Below are positions 33,756 through 42,731 of a stretch of DNA of 64,000 bases, one piece after another. Position 1 is the first letter of the stretch, and each line of letters begins with the position of its first letter. Source of the stretch: Planotetraspora mira (lineage in GTDB: Bacteria; Actinomycetota; Actinomycetes; Streptosporangiales; Streptosporangiaceae); assembly GCF_016863275.1 (NCBI RefSeq), contig NZ_BOOO01000004.1, forward strand, positions 310,001-374,000, given 5' to 3'. Under the pieces are notes generated by a model. It had not been told where the DNA came from and did no database searches. It was given only the letters and a program-made list of their open reading frames with translations. A program made the position numbers and the translations under genes.

Positions 33756-35174
33756 ATGACTGTGCTCGACAACAGGACGGTGACCGGGGACTCCGAACAG
33801 GAGTCCGTCGACCCCCGCGACCCCAGCGCGCGTCTCGGCCACCTCCTCGATGAGGGCTCCGTCCGGCCGATCTCCCCCGAGGACAAGAGTGGTGTGCTGG
33901 CCGTCACCGGCCGCATCGAGGGCGTGCCCGTCGTCGCCTTCTGCAGCGACGCCCGGGTTCAGGGCGGCGCGATGGGCGCCGAGGGTTGTGAGCACATCGT
34001 CCACGCCTACGACGTCGCGGTGCGGGAACGCGTTCCCGTGATCGGCGTCTGGCACTCCGGCGGCGCCCGCCTGGCCGAAGGCGTGGAGTCCCTCCACGCG
34101 GTCGGCCGCGTGTTCGCCGCCATGACGAAGGCCTCCGGCGTCGTTCCCCAGATCTCCGTCGTCGTGGGTCCGGCGGCCGGCGGCGCGGCGTACGGCCCCG
34201 CCCTGACCGACATCGTGATCCTGGCCGACAACGGCCGCATCTTCGTCACCGGGCCCGACGTCGTCCGCAGCGTCACCGGCGAGCAGATCGACATGGCGGC
34301 GCTCGGCGGCCCCGAGCCGCACAGCAAGCGCAGCGGCGTCGTCCACGTGGTCACCAAGGACGAGCCGGAGGCGCTGCTCAAGGCTCGCCAGCTCGCCACC
34401 CTGCTCGGTCACCAGGGCCGGGTCCGCGAGGTCGACGAGGTCGACTTCGGCAGCCTGCTCCCGGACAACCCCCGCCGGGCCTACGACGTCCACCCCCTCG
34501 TGAACGGCCTGCTCGACGAGCCGGGTGTGGAACTGCACCCCAAGTGGGCGCCGAACATGGTCACCACGCTCGGCCGTCTCGGCGGCCGCACGGTCGGCGT
34601 CGTCGCGAACAACCCGATGCGGCTCGGTGGCTGCCTCGACTCCACCTCGGCAGAGAAGGCCGCCCGGTTCGTGCGGATGTGTGATGCCTTCGGCGTCCCG
34701 CTGGTGGTCCTCGTCGACGTGCCCGGCTACCTTCCCGGGGTCGGTCAGGAACACGACGGCGTGGTGCGCCGCGGCGCCAAGCTGCTGCACGCCTTCGCCG
34801 AGGCGTCGGTGCCGCGGGTCACGCTGGTCACCCGCAAGGCGTACGGCGGCGCCTACATCGCGATGAACTCCCGCTCCCTCGGCGCGACCCGGGTCTTCGG
34901 CTGGCCGACCACCGAGGTGGCCGTCATGGGCGCGGTCGCGGCCGTCCGCGTCCTCAAGCGGCGCGAACTCGCGGCGGTCTCCGAGGAGGAGCGTCCCGCT
35001 CTGGAGGCCCGCCTGGCCGAGGAGCACGAGAAGGTCGCCGGCGGCCTCCAGCGCGCCATCGACCTCGGGGTGATCGACGAGGTGATCGAGCCGGCCAAGA
35101 CGCGCGGCACGATCGCCCGGGTCATCGCACAGGCCACGCCGGCGCGCGGCGCCCACGGCAACATCCCGCTCTGA
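33756..35174 (+). CDS. accD6: Acyl-CoA carboxylase carboxyltransferase (beta) subunit
   Basis: A 472-residue carboxyltransferase with two crotonase-like halves (N half VWHSGGARLAEGVESLHAVG, VVVGPAAGGAAYGPALTD; C half LVDVPGYLPGVGQEHDGVVR, TRKAYGGAYIAMNSRSLGA). It transfers carboxyl groups from a biotinylated alpha subunit (not in the window) to acetyl-CoA or propionyl-CoA, supplying malonyl-CoA for FabD. Location at the end of the fab operon parallels accD6 of mycobacteria. It is somewhat shorter than stand-alone AccD5 types. ATG 33756 has AAGGAG; the symbol is by position and should be read as accD6-like. Confidence 0.88.
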   Translation: MTVLDNRTVTGDSEQESVDPRDPSARLGHLLDEGSVRPISPEDKSGVLAVTGRIEGVPVVAFCSDARVQGGAMGAEGCEHIVHAYDVAVRERVPVIGVWHSGGARLAEGVESLHAVGRVFAAMTKASGVVPQISVVVGPAAGGAAYGPALTDIVILADNGRIFVTGPDVVRSVTGEQIDMAALGGPEPHSKRSGVVHVVTKDEPEALLKARQLATLLGHQGRVREVDEVDFGSLLPDNPRRAYDVHPLVNGLLDEPGVELHPKWAPNMVTTLGRLGGRTVGVVANNPMRLGGCLDSTSAEKAARFVRMCDAFGVPLVVLVDVPGYLPGVGQEHDGVVRRGAKLLHAFAEASVPRVTLVTRKAYGGAYIAMNSRSLGATRVFGWPTTEVAVMGAVAAVRVLKRRELAAVSEEERPALEARLAEEHEKVAGGLQRAIDLGVIDEVIEPAKTRGTIARVIAQATPARGAHGNIPL

Positions 35175-35219
35175 TCAGGCGACGGTTCCGGCGGTGATCC
35201 GCCGCTGATCCGCACCCAT

Positions 35220-35270
35220 ACGACGCCGAAGGCGCCGGTCCCGTGGGGGGGCCGGCGCCTTCGGCGTCGT
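35220..35270. terminator. Strong 19-bp bidirectional terminator hairpin
   Basis: ACGACGCCGAAGGCGCCGG pairs perfectly with its complement at 35252-35270 around a 13-base loop. It stands between the convergent accD and DUF3145 genes and can end both transcripts. Confidence 0.82.
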
Positions 35271-35314
35271 CGTACGGTGATCGGCGAATCGGCCCCGCCG
35301 GGGTCAGCCGGTGA

Positions 35315-35812
35315 TCACACGGCGGCGTGCAGCCAGCGGACCGGCGCACCCTCTCCCGCGTAGCGGAACGACTCGAGCTCCTCGTCCCACTGCTTGCCGA
35401 GCAGACGGTCGAGCTCGTCCTCGAGGACGGCACGGCCCTGCGCGGCCATCAGCATGACGTTGCGCAGGCGATCCTCGGGGATGAGGATGTCGCCGTTCGC
35501 GCCCACCACGGCCGTGAAGGCGCCGAGCGTCGGCGTGTAGGCCTGCCGGGAACCGTCCACGCCCGGTGAGGCGTCCTCGGTGATCTCGAATCGGATGCGC
35601 TGCCAGCCCATGAACGAGGACGTGATCGCGGCAGCCGTGCCAGGACGGCCTTCCCACTCGGCCTGGGCCCGTAAGGTCCCCGGCGCAGCGGGCTGAGCTG
35701 TCCACGTCAGGTCGACGGGTACGCCAATAACGCCTGCGACCGCCCACTCAATGTGCGGGCACAACGCAGGCTGAGCCGAGTGGACGTACAGGACGCCACG
35801 AGCAGCAGCCAC
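35315..35812 (-). CDS. DUF3145 family protein
   Basis: A 165-residue actinobacterial protein with the family signature GVLYVHSAQPALCPHIEWAV at the N-terminus, and LTWTAQPAAPGTLRAQAEWE, ITSSFMGWQRIRFEITEDAS and KQWDEELESFRYAG further on. Function unknown. It is conserved next to the fab operon in actinomycetes, suggesting a link to lipid synthesis. GTG 35812 with GGGAGG four bases before it is chosen; a TTG at 35824 would add four residues. It is convergent with accD. Confidence 0.88.
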   Translation of the reverse strand: MAAARGVLYVHSAQPALCPHIEWAVAGVIGVPVDLTWTAQPAAPGTLRAQAEWEGRPGTAAAITSSFMGWQRIRFEITEDASPGVDGSRQAYTPTLGAFTAVVGANGDILIPEDRLRNVMLMAAQGRAVLEDELDRLLGKQWDEELESFRYAGEGAPVRWLHAAV

Positions 35813-36016
35813 CGGACCTCCCAAATCCCATGAGGTGCGCCTTCCCCAACGGCCTCATAGTTTGGGATGATCACAAGTTTCAAACGTAAGAGAGACTACC
35901 GTCCGTCGTGGCCCGGCACCAGAGGGAGGTCATAGCGAATCAGGCTTGTTAACGCTCCGGATCGGGAAAGGCACCTATCGTGATCTACTCGTGACTCCCC
36001 CACGAAGGATGTCCGG

Positions 36017-37024
36017 ATGCGCGCCCGGCTGGTAAAGCACCTCCCCGACCGGCCCGCCCTCATCCGGCCCGGCGAGCTTCTCACCTCGTCCCCGGCCGCC
36101 GTCTCGCGCTGGGCCGACGACGCCGCCCCGGCCGGCCCCCTCCACCACGTACGGCTCTCGCCCGGCGTGGACGTGCTCGACCTCACCGCCACGTTGCGGG
36201 ACGGGGGCCACGTCGCCTCGCCCAACCACCTCATCGTCGGTCAGCCGCTGTACTTCGGCGGCCCGGGCAGCCGGCCGACGCCCGCGCCCGCGGTGCCGTA
36301 CGAGAAGGGGGAGGCCTGTGACGTCACGGTCGGCGTGCTCGACACGGGCCTGGCGCCGCACCCGTGGCTGCTCGACTGGTATCGGGACGACATCGCCGAG
36401 ACGCCGGACGCGGACGGCGACGGCGCGCTCGACGAGCAGGCCGGGCACGGCACGTTCGTCGCCGGGCTGATCCTCCGGCAGGCTCCGGGGGTGCGCCTGC
36501 GCGCCCTGCGACTGCTGGACAGTCACGGCGTCGGCGACGAGGCCGCCCTGTTGCGGGCCCTGGCCGGATTGCGGCACGACCGGGTCGACGTCCTCAACCT
36601 CTCCTTCGGGGGTCACACCTTCGACGACCGGCCTCCCGTGGGGCTGGAGGACGCGCTGAGCGCCTTTCCCGCCGCCATCGCCTGCGCCGGCAACACCGGC
36701 TCCGCACGTCCTTTCTGGCCCGCCGCGCTTCCCGGGGTGCTCGCGGTCGGCGCCCTCGACGGGGACGCCAGGGCGGACTTCTCCGCGCATGGGCCATGGG
36801 TGGACGCCTGCGCCGAGGGCGTCGGCCTGACGAGCAGCTTCTTGGAGCATTCCGGTTTCCACGGCTACGCCGCCTGGAGCGGCACGTCGTTCGCGACCGC
36901 CGTCGTCACCGGAGCCGTCGCCCGCCTGTGCCGGGACATGCCGCCCCGCGACGCCGTACGGCACGTGCTCGAGGGCGGCCGGCGAATTCCGGATCTCGGG
37001 GTCATGGTCACTCAGGATCGATAG
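36017..37024 (+). CDS. Subtilisin-like (S8) serine protease, cytoplasmic
   Basis: A 335-residue S8 peptidase with an intact triad: Asp109 in TVGVLDTGL, His144 in GHGTFVAGLIL, Ser291 in WSGTSFATAVVTGAVA; Asn226 in CAGNTG completes the oxyanion hole. There is no signal peptide and no cleavable prodomain of usual length, so it should act in the cytoplasm. Residues 1-100 are a variable N-terminal region. It is first in an operon with a sigma-70-family factor, a protein of unknown function and a TPR-CHAT protease. Regulated cleavage of an operon partner is a plausible but untested role. Confidence 0.9.
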   Translation: MRARLVKHLPDRPALIRPGELLTSSPAAVSRWADDAAPAGPLHHVRLSPGVDVLDLTATLRDGGHVASPNHLIVGQPLYFGGPGSRPTPAPAVPYEKGEACDVTVGVLDTGLAPHPWLLDWYRDDIAETPDADGDGALDEQAGHGTFVAGLILRQAPGVRLRALRLLDSHGVGDEAALLRALAGLRHDRVDVLNLSFGGHTFDDRPPVGLEDALSAFPAAIACAGNTGSARPFWPAALPGVLAVGALDGDARADFSAHGPWVDACAEGVGLTSSFLEHSGFHGYAAWSGTSFATAVVTGAVARLCRDMPPRDAVRHVLEGGRRIPDLGVMVTQDR

Positions 37025-37068
37025 TGTGCTCACGCAGCGTTCCCCCCTCGATGCGCGAAGTGACGTCC

Positions 37069-37590
37069 ATGACCGTAGAAAAGTCGCTCGGCTGTCTCGA
37101 CCAGGCCGCGTGGGAAGACCTCGTCGCCCGCTTCGGCGCCAGGATGTGGGCGGTCGCCCGGGCCTTCGGGCTGAACCACACCGACGCCGCGGACGCGGTC
37201 CAGGGCGCCTGGCTGCGTATGGTCGAGAACCTCGACGGCATCCGCGATCCCGAGCGGATCGGCGCGTGGCTCGTCACCACCACCCGGCACGAGGCGCTCC
37301 GGCTGAGCCGCGGACGCCGGGGAGAGGTGGCGTCGGGCCACGACCTGCCCGACGCCGTGCTGCCGGATCCGGCCGCGGCGATCGTCGACGCGGACTTCGG
37401 CCGGCATGTCTGGGAGCGGCTCGACACCCTCGGCGAGCCCTGCCGCTCGCTTCTGCGCATGTCCGTGTTGCGGCCGGAGGCCACGTACGCCCAGATCGCG
37501 ATCCGCCTCGACATCTCGCCCGGCAGCATCGGCCCGACCCGGGCACGCTGCATGTCGCGCCTGCGTGGTCTGCTGGAGGAGCCCGCATGA
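37069..37590 (+). CDS. Sigma-70 family (ECF-like) RNA polymerase sigma factor
   Basis: A 173-residue sigma factor with region 2 (WEDLVARFGARMWAVARAFG, then DAADAVQGAWLRMVENLDGI, IGAWLVTTTRHEALRLSRGR) and region 4 (LRPEATYAQIAIRLDISPGS, GPTRARCMSRLRGLL). No anti-sigma factor of a known type is adjacent; the partners are proteases. Upstream in-frame starts exist at ATG 37051 and GTG 37060; none has a good ribosome binding site. It follows the S8 gene by 44 bp and overlaps the next gene by ATGA. Confidence 0.88.
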   Translation: MTVEKSLGCLDQAAWEDLVARFGARMWAVARAFGLNHTDAADAVQGAWLRMVENLDGIRDPERIGAWLVTTTRHEALRLSRGRRGEVASGHDLPDAVLPDPAAAIVDADFGRHVWERLDTLGEPCRSLLRMSVLRPEATYAQIAIRLDISPGSIGPTRARCMSRLRGLLEEPA

Positions 37591-38105
37591 GGGACGAGTA
37601 CCTGCTCGCCGCGCTCCGGATGGCCGCCGGCGCCGATCCCGTGCCCGGCCGTGTCTCGGCCGACGCCCGTGCGGCCTTCCATCTGCGCCTGCCCGGGGGG
37701 ATCGTCGCAACGCCCGTCGAGATCTCCGGGCCGCGAGGCGCCAGGTCCGGAGGCGGGGCGCCGGACATCCCTGAGGACGAAGGCCCGGGGGTGCGCCGGT
37801 TCGCGGTGACCGGGCTCACCATCGACGTGGAGGCCGTCGTCGCCGACGGCCGCCTGGAGGTGGCCGGGCAGGTCTCCCCCGCTTCCGGTGCCGAAACCGA
37901 CGCCCGCCCCGATTCCGGTCCGAGCGCCGAACCCGGCACCGGCTGGCAGGTCGAGATCCGCACGTCGCACCTCAGCAAGACACGTGATCTGTCGGAGAAC
38001 GGCCGGTTCGCGGTCGGGGGCCTGCCGACGGGCTGGGTCAGCGTGGTCTGCCACCGTCCCGGCGAGCCGCCGGTGTCCACCCGGTGGATGCACGTCCGCC
38101 CGTGA
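37587..38105 (+). CDS. Protein of unknown function in the protease-sigma operon
   Basis: A 172-residue protein. The first 30 residues (MRDEYLLAALRMAAGADPVP) are amphipathic. Two beta-rich parts (AAFHLRLPGGIVATPVEI; FAVTGLTIDVEAVVADGRLE) follow, then a Gly/Pro-rich linker. A C-terminal beta sandwich-like stretch ends RFAVGGLPTGWVSVVCHRPG, resembling carboxypeptidase-regulatory-like domains. No membrane segment. Coupling to both neighbours (ATGA with the sigma gene, GTGA with CHAT) suggests a stoichiometric partner, perhaps an inhibitor or protease substrate. Function not established. Confidence 0.65.
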   Translation: MRDEYLLAALRMAAGADPVPGRVSADARAAFHLRLPGGIVATPVEISGPRGARSGGGAPDIPEDEGPGVRRFAVTGLTIDVEAVVADGRLEVAGQVSPASGAETDARPDSGPSAEPGTGWQVEIRTSHLSKTRDLSENGRFAVGGLPTGWVSVVCHRPGEPPVSTRWMHVRP

Positions 38106-40627
38106 CCCCCGCCGCGCCCGAACCCGTCACACCCGAACCCGTCACACCCGAACCCGTCACGCCCGAGCCCGTCACGCCTGAGCCCGTCGCGCCGGAGGGG
38201 GCGGCCGGCCTCGTCTCGCGTGCGGAGGCGGCGGTCCTGCTCTCCGGCACCGACCCTCGTGTGGCACTGGCGGAGGCGAGAGCCGTACTGGCGGAGACGG
38301 CGGGCGAGCCGTGCGCCGAGGCGGTCTCGATCGCGCTGCGCGCGTCGGCCCTCGCGACACGGGAGTTGGGCGACCTCGCGCTGGCCGAGGAGCGGCTCCT
38401 TCAGGCGATCACCGCCGGGGAGGGGTGGCCGCGACGGGTGGCGCAGGCCCGGATGTCGCTGGTGACGATCCGCGCCCAACTCGGGGATCCCGAGGGCGGG
38501 CTCCGCCTCGCCGACCTGGCGGAGCGGGACCTGGCGGGCGGCGACCTGGCGCGGCTCGGCGTGCAGCGCTCGGTGGCGCTCATCCTCCTCGGACGCCACG
38601 GGGAGGCCGTCCGTCACTGTGACGACGCGATCGAGTCGCTGGACGGCGATCCCAAGTTCCAGGCGGGCGGCCTGCTCAACCGCGGCCTGGCACGCACCTT
38701 CCTCGAGGAGTACGGCGCGGCGGAGGCGGACCTGTCGGCATGCGCGGACCTGGCCAGACAGGCCGGTCTCGACCACGTGGCCATGCTGGCGGAGGGGAAC
38801 CTCCCCTTCGTCGCCGCCCGGCGAGGTGACATCCCTTCGTCCTTCGAGAGGTACCACGCCGCGGAGTCGGCGCTGTTCGGCTACCCCGAACGCCTCGCGG
38901 CGATGCGGACGGACTACGCGGAGGCGCTGCTGGCGGCACGCCTGCCCGGCGAGGCTCGGGCGGTCGCGGAACAGGCCGTGCCCGATCTGGAGGCGGCCGG
39001 AGCGCACGCGGCGCTCCCTGAGGCCCGGCTCCTGCTGGCCCGGGCGGAGCTCCTCACCGGCGACGGCCACCGGGCCGCCACGACGGCCGAGACCGCACTC
39101 GCCGAGCTCCTCGGCCAGGGACGGGCCGCGTGGGCGCCCCTGGCGACGGAGGTCGTTCTGCGTGCCCGCGTCCTCCAGGAGGAGCCGGGTCACGAACTGC
39201 TGGCCGATCTCCTCGCGTGCGCCGGGCGCCTGGCCGGGTCCGGCTGGACCGGCGCCTCCTGCGCGCTCCGGCTCACCGCCGCCGGTCTGGCCTGCCGCCT
39301 GGGCGACCTCGGGACCGCGCGGGACCAGCTCGACCTGCTGGCCGGATCTCCGTCCACGGCCTTGATCGGGCAGCACGCCAGGGCGATGCGTCTGCACCTC
39401 GACGGTGACGTCGACGGCGCCCTCGAGGCCGCGGCGGCGGGCCTGGAGGCGGTCGCGGCGCCCGTCCGCGACGGCGAGGCGGCCGAGCCCGCGATGCGGG
39501 CGCACGCGGCCCGGCCGGCGGAGGATCTCGCCGCGTTCGGCCTGCGGACGGCGCTCGGCCGCGGTGATCCCTGGACGGTCCTCACGTGGGCGGAGCGGTG
39601 GCGGGCGATCGTGCGGGGCGCGCCGCCCCCCGCCGCATTCACCCGTCACCCGGTGCCGGACGGCACCCTCCTGGAGCTGGTGCGGGACGGCGACGATCTC
39701 TGGGGGATCGCCGTCGGCTCACGGGGATGCACGCTGCACTCGCTCGGCTCGTACACCGCCGCGGCGGAGGCGACGGTCCGGATCAGGTACGGCCTGCGCC
39801 GGCGCAACCTGCGGGACGCCGAGGCCGCGGAGGGGCTGGACCACGAGCTGGACCTGCTCGGCCGGCGACTGCTCGGGCCCGTCGAACCGGTCGGGGGTTC
39901 CGTGCTCGTCGTCCCCACGGGGTCGCTGTGCACGTTGCCGTGGCCGTTGCTTCCCGTCCTTCGCGGGCGGGCGGTGTCGGTGGCGGCCGAGGGCGCCTCC
40001 TGGTTCACACGGGTCCGCTCCCAGGGCACGGGCGACCCGTACGGCCCGCCTGTGGTCGTCGCGCTGGCCGGGCCGGGACTGGCGCACGCCGGACCTGAGG
40101 TGGACCTGGTCGTCAGGACGCATCCGGGAGCCGAGCGGGCCGATGGGACCAGGTCCGGGATGCTCACGGCGCTGGAGCGGGCCGACGTGCTGCATGTGGC
40201 CGCGCACGGGATGTTCTCGCCGCGCAGCCCCATGTTGTCGCGGATCACCCTGGAGGACGGTCCCCTCATGGCGTACGAGCTGCGACGGCTCCGGGCCGTA
40301 CCTCGACTGGTGATCCTCTCCGCGTGCGACGCGGGGATGGCGCACGCGCCGGTGGACGGTGCGGTGCTCGGCCTGGCCGGGGCCTTCGTCGATCGCGGCG
40401 CCGCCTGTGTGGTCGCCGGGGTCGCCCCGGTGCGCGACGACGAGGCCGCGGCCCTGATGACCGTCTTCCACGCCTTCCTCGCCGACGGCCGCTCCCCCGC
40501 TGAGGCGCTGGCCGCGGCCGCGGCGAAGACCGGCGTCGGCGGCTTCGTCTGCTTCGGCGCGGGAGACGAGCCGATCGGCCGAACGGGCCACGGCCCGCCG
40601 GAGCGGGGTGAGCCGAGGGCTCGGTAA
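38102..40627 (+). CDS. TPR-CHAT domain (caspase-like) protease
   Basis: An 841-residue cytoplasmic protein. The N-terminus is a PEPVT pentapeptide tract (residues about 6-30) from a 15-bp tandem repeat. It is followed by about 500 residues of TPR-like helical repeats, then a C-terminal CHAT domain. The caspase dyad is present: His near residue 702 in VLHVAAHGMFSPR and Cys near 742 in LVILSACDAGMAHAPVDGAV. The tail ADGRSPAEALAAAAAK is also CHAT-typical. CHAT proteases cleave specific protein partners in conflict or stress pathways. GTG 38102 overlaps the preceding stop. Confidence 0.88.
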   Translation: MTPAAPEPVTPEPVTPEPVTPEPVTPEPVAPEGAAGLVSRAEAAVLLSGTDPRVALAEARAVLAETAGEPCAEAVSIALRASALATRELGDLALAEERLLQAITAGEGWPRRVAQARMSLVTIRAQLGDPEGGLRLADLAERDLAGGDLARLGVQRSVALILLGRHGEAVRHCDDAIESLDGDPKFQAGGLLNRGLARTFLEEYGAAEADLSACADLARQAGLDHVAMLAEGNLPFVAARRGDIPSSFERYHAAESALFGYPERLAAMRTDYAEALLAARLPGEARAVAEQAVPDLEAAGAHAALPEARLLLARAELLTGDGHRAATTAETALAELLGQGRAAWAPLATEVVLRARVLQEEPGHELLADLLACAGRLAGSGWTGASCALRLTAAGLACRLGDLGTARDQLDLLAGSPSTALIGQHARAMRLHLDGDVDGALEAAAAGLEAVAAPVRDGEAAEPAMRAHAARPAEDLAAFGLRTALGRGDPWTVLTWAERWRAIVRGAPPPAAFTRHPVPDGTLLELVRDGDDLWGIAVGSRGCTLHSLGSYTAAAEATVRIRYGLRRRNLRDAEAAEGLDHELDLLGRRLLGPVEPVGGSVLVVPTGSLCTLPWPLLPVLRGRAVSVAAEGASWFTRVRSQGTGDPYGPPVVVALAGPGLAHAGPEVDLVVRTHPGAERADGTRSGMLTALERADVLHVAAHGMFSPRSPMLSRITLEDGPLMAYELRRLRAVPRLVILSACDAGMAHAPVDGAVLGLAGAFVDRGAACVVAGVAPVRDDEAAALMTVFHAFLADGRSPAEALAAAAAKTGVGGFVCFGAGDEPIGRTGHGPPERGEPRAR
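38116..38190 (+). repeat. Five 15-bp tandem repeats in the CHAT gene
   Basis: Units such as ACCCGAACCCGTCAC repeat five times (38116-38190) with one to three changes, encoding PEPVT repeats. The array is in frame, so copy-number change would alter the linker length without breaking the gene. Confidence 0.85.
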
Positions 40628-40669
40628 GCCCGTGGCGCCGCGGCCGGCGGGATCGGGCGCGGGGTCCGG

Positions 40670-41482
40670 TCAGCCCGTGGCGACGGGACGGGTGGGGTCG
40701 GTCACCCAGTTGGACCAGGAACCTGCGTAGAGGCCGGCCGTGATCCCCGCCACCTCCAGCGCGAGGACCTCGTGAGCGGCCGTGACGCCGGACCCGCAGT
40801 AGGCGCCGACCTGGACGCCCTCGACCGCACCGAACGTGTTGAACCGCTCGCGGAGGAATCCCCTCGACCGGAACCGGCCTCCCGGCTCGACGTTCTGGGC
40901 CGTGGGGGCGCTGATCGCACCGGGGATGTGGCCGGCCACCGGGTCCACGGGCTCGACCTCGCCCCGGTAGCGTTCGCCGGCCCTGGCGTCGAGCAGGACC
41001 CCGTTGTCGGCGAGCGCCGCGGCCTGGTCCGCGTCGAGGACCGGCATCCCGCCGGGAGCCGCCTCGAAGTCGCCGGGCGGCACGGCGGCGGTGTCCTTCA
41101 CGACGGGCAGCCCGGCCCGGTCCCAGGCCCGCAGCCCTCCGTCGAGCACGCGGACGTCGCCGTGGCCGTAGTAGCGCAGCGTCCACCACGCCCTGGCCGC
41201 GGCCGTGGAGTCCGCGTCGTCGTAGACCACGACCGTGCGGGCCCCGGACACGCCCAGCCGGCGCATCGCGGCCTGGAAGGCGTCGGCGGTGGGCAGCGGA
41301 TGACGGCCGCCTGGCCCGGCCGGAGACGCGAGGTCGGCCTCGAGGTCGCAGAAGACGGCGCCGGGGATGTGCCCTTCCGCGTACGAGTCGGCCCCGGGCG
41401 GACCGCCGAGCCGCCATCGCACGTCGAGGACGCTGACGTCGTGGAGTGCGGCCAGCTCCTCCGGGGTGATCAGTGGGCTCAT
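40670..41482 (-). CDS. Thiosulfate/3-mercaptopyruvate sulfurtransferase (rhodanese)
   Basis: A two-domain rhodanese of 270 residues. The N domain has VLDVRWRLGG and GHIPGAVFCDLEADLA; the active Cys is in VGAYCGSGVTAAHEVLALE (C domain, about residue 235). The CGSGVTA loop favours mercaptopyruvate or a related sulfur donor. ATG 41482 has AGGAGGGA; the frame is open further upstream without a good site. Same strand as the phosphodiesterase gene 55 bp upstream. Confidence 0.92.
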   Translation of the reverse strand: MSPLITPEELAALHDVSVLDVRWRLGGPPGADSYAEGHIPGAVFCDLEADLASPAGPGGRHPLPTADAFQAAMRRLGVSGARTVVVYDDADSTAAARAWWTLRYYGHGDVRVLDGGLRAWDRAGLPVVKDTAAVPPGDFEAAPGGMPVLDADQAAALADNGVLLDARAGERYRGEVEPVDPVAGHIPGAISAPTAQNVEPGGRFRSRGFLRERFNTFGAVEGVQVGAYCGSGVTAAHEVLALEVAGITAGLYAGSWSNWVTDPTRPVATG

Positions 41483-41537
41483 CGGAACGTCCCTCCTGAA
41501 GCGTTGTGCCTCGTCATTGTGCCCTTCCGCGGCGCCG

Positions 41538-42701
41538 TCACCGGCGGATCCCGAGCAGCGGCACACTCTGTTCGGCCACCGTCAGCGAACCGTGGTAGCC
41601 GACGAGCGACGATTCGAGCGGTTCGGCGCGCGAGGCGACGATCACGCAGTCGCCGTACGGCACCGCCATGACGTCGCCGATCCGGCCGAGCCACTCTTTC
41701 CGTACGGTGCGGCCGAACCAGCCCTCGGCGACGGCCTCCTCGCGCGAGACCACCCAGGCACGGCCGTGGAAGATCTCGCGCCACGTCTCGAGGACGGCGT
41801 CCGCCGCACCGGGGGCGGTGTAGACGTGGCGGGCGCGCGCGTCGCCGCCCAGCATGACGACGCCCTCCTGGAGCACGGGCGACTCGTCCACGTCGACCTT
41901 GTCGACGGCGTTGATCATGCCGTGGTCGGCCGTCACGTACAGGGCCGATCCCGCGGGCAGCCCCTCGGCGATCCGCTCGGCCATGCGGTCGACGATCGTC
42001 AGTTGCTCCAGCCAATGGGCGCTGCCCCACCCGGTCATGTGGCCCATGGCGTCGAGGTCGCCGTAGTAGACGATCACGTAGGAGGTCTCCGCCAGGGCCT
42101 GCCGTACGCCCTCGACCCGCTCGTCGACGGTCTCCGCGGCCCGGTAGCGCACTCCCCGGTAGACGGCCCGGGTCAGCCCTGTGCCGTCGAAGGCCCCGGG
42201 AGCGACGTAGATCGGCTGGATTCCGTGGGAGTCCATCCGCTGGTAGACGGTGTCGGCCGGCTGCCAGAGGTCGGGGTCGACGGGCAGGCCCGGCGCCGTC
42301 CAGCGCAGGCAGTTGAGCATTCGCCCCTCACCTGGGATCGCCATGGAGATGCCGATCATGCCGTGCTCACCCGGCGGGGTGCCGGTGCCGAGCGTGGCCA
42401 GGCTCGTGGGGGTCGACGACGGGAAGCCCGCCGTGAGCGTCCGCCGGAGATGGGCGGACAGGAACGGCGCCGCGCCGGGATGGGCGGCGAGCAGCTCGGC
42501 CCCGAGCCCGTCGACGAGGAACAGGCACACCCGTTCCGCGGGATCGAGACCGAGGACGTTGGCGGTGGGCATCCCCAGGGAGGCGAGCAGGGACCCCGGC
42601 AGGTCCGCGAGCGACGCGGTGCCGTACGCCGGCACGAAGGGCACGGCCGTCGTCGTCTCAGACGTCGCGGGCCGCGGTCCGGGGGTCCCTGGCTCGGTCA
42701 C
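41538..42701 (-). CDS. Alkaline phosphatase superfamily nucleotide pyrophosphatase/phosphodiesterase
   Basis: A 387-residue metal-dependent hydrolase of the type I phosphodiesterase/nucleotide pyrophosphatase family. FLVDGLGAELL carries the first metal Asp, GFPSSTPTSLATLGTGTPPG the nucleophile Thr, and YVTADHGMINAVDKVD the second metal site DHGM. VYYGDLDAMGHMTG supplies further ligands. No signal peptide, so cytoplasmic; substrate unknown. GTG 42701 has GGAGG. Downstream of DUF5998, a conserved actinomycete neighbour. Confidence 0.88.
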   Translation of the reverse strand: MTEPGTPGPRPATSETTTAVPFVPAYGTASLADLPGSLLASLGMPTANVLGLDPAERVCLFLVDGLGAELLAAHPGAAPFLSAHLRRTLTAGFPSSTPTSLATLGTGTPPGEHGMIGISMAIPGEGRMLNCLRWTAPGLPVDPDLWQPADTVYQRMDSHGIQPIYVAPGAFDGTGLTRAVYRGVRYRAAETVDERVEGVRQALAETSYVIVYYGDLDAMGHMTGWGSAHWLEQLTIVDRMAERIAEGLPAGSALYVTADHGMINAVDKVDVDESPVLQEGVVMLGGDARARHVYTAPGAADAVLETWREIFHGRAWVVSREEAVAEGWFGRTVRKEWLGRIGDVMAVPYGDCVIVASRAEPLESSLVGYHGSLTVAEQSVPLLGIRR

Positions 42702-42731
42702 ATCGCCTCCATGCTCACATGCGAGCGGTCA

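Noticed and set aside
38116-38190. CRISPR-like array
   Set aside because: Repeats are 15 bp, directly tandem with no spacers, and encode PEPVT in frame. No CRISPR array or cas gene is seen in the window.
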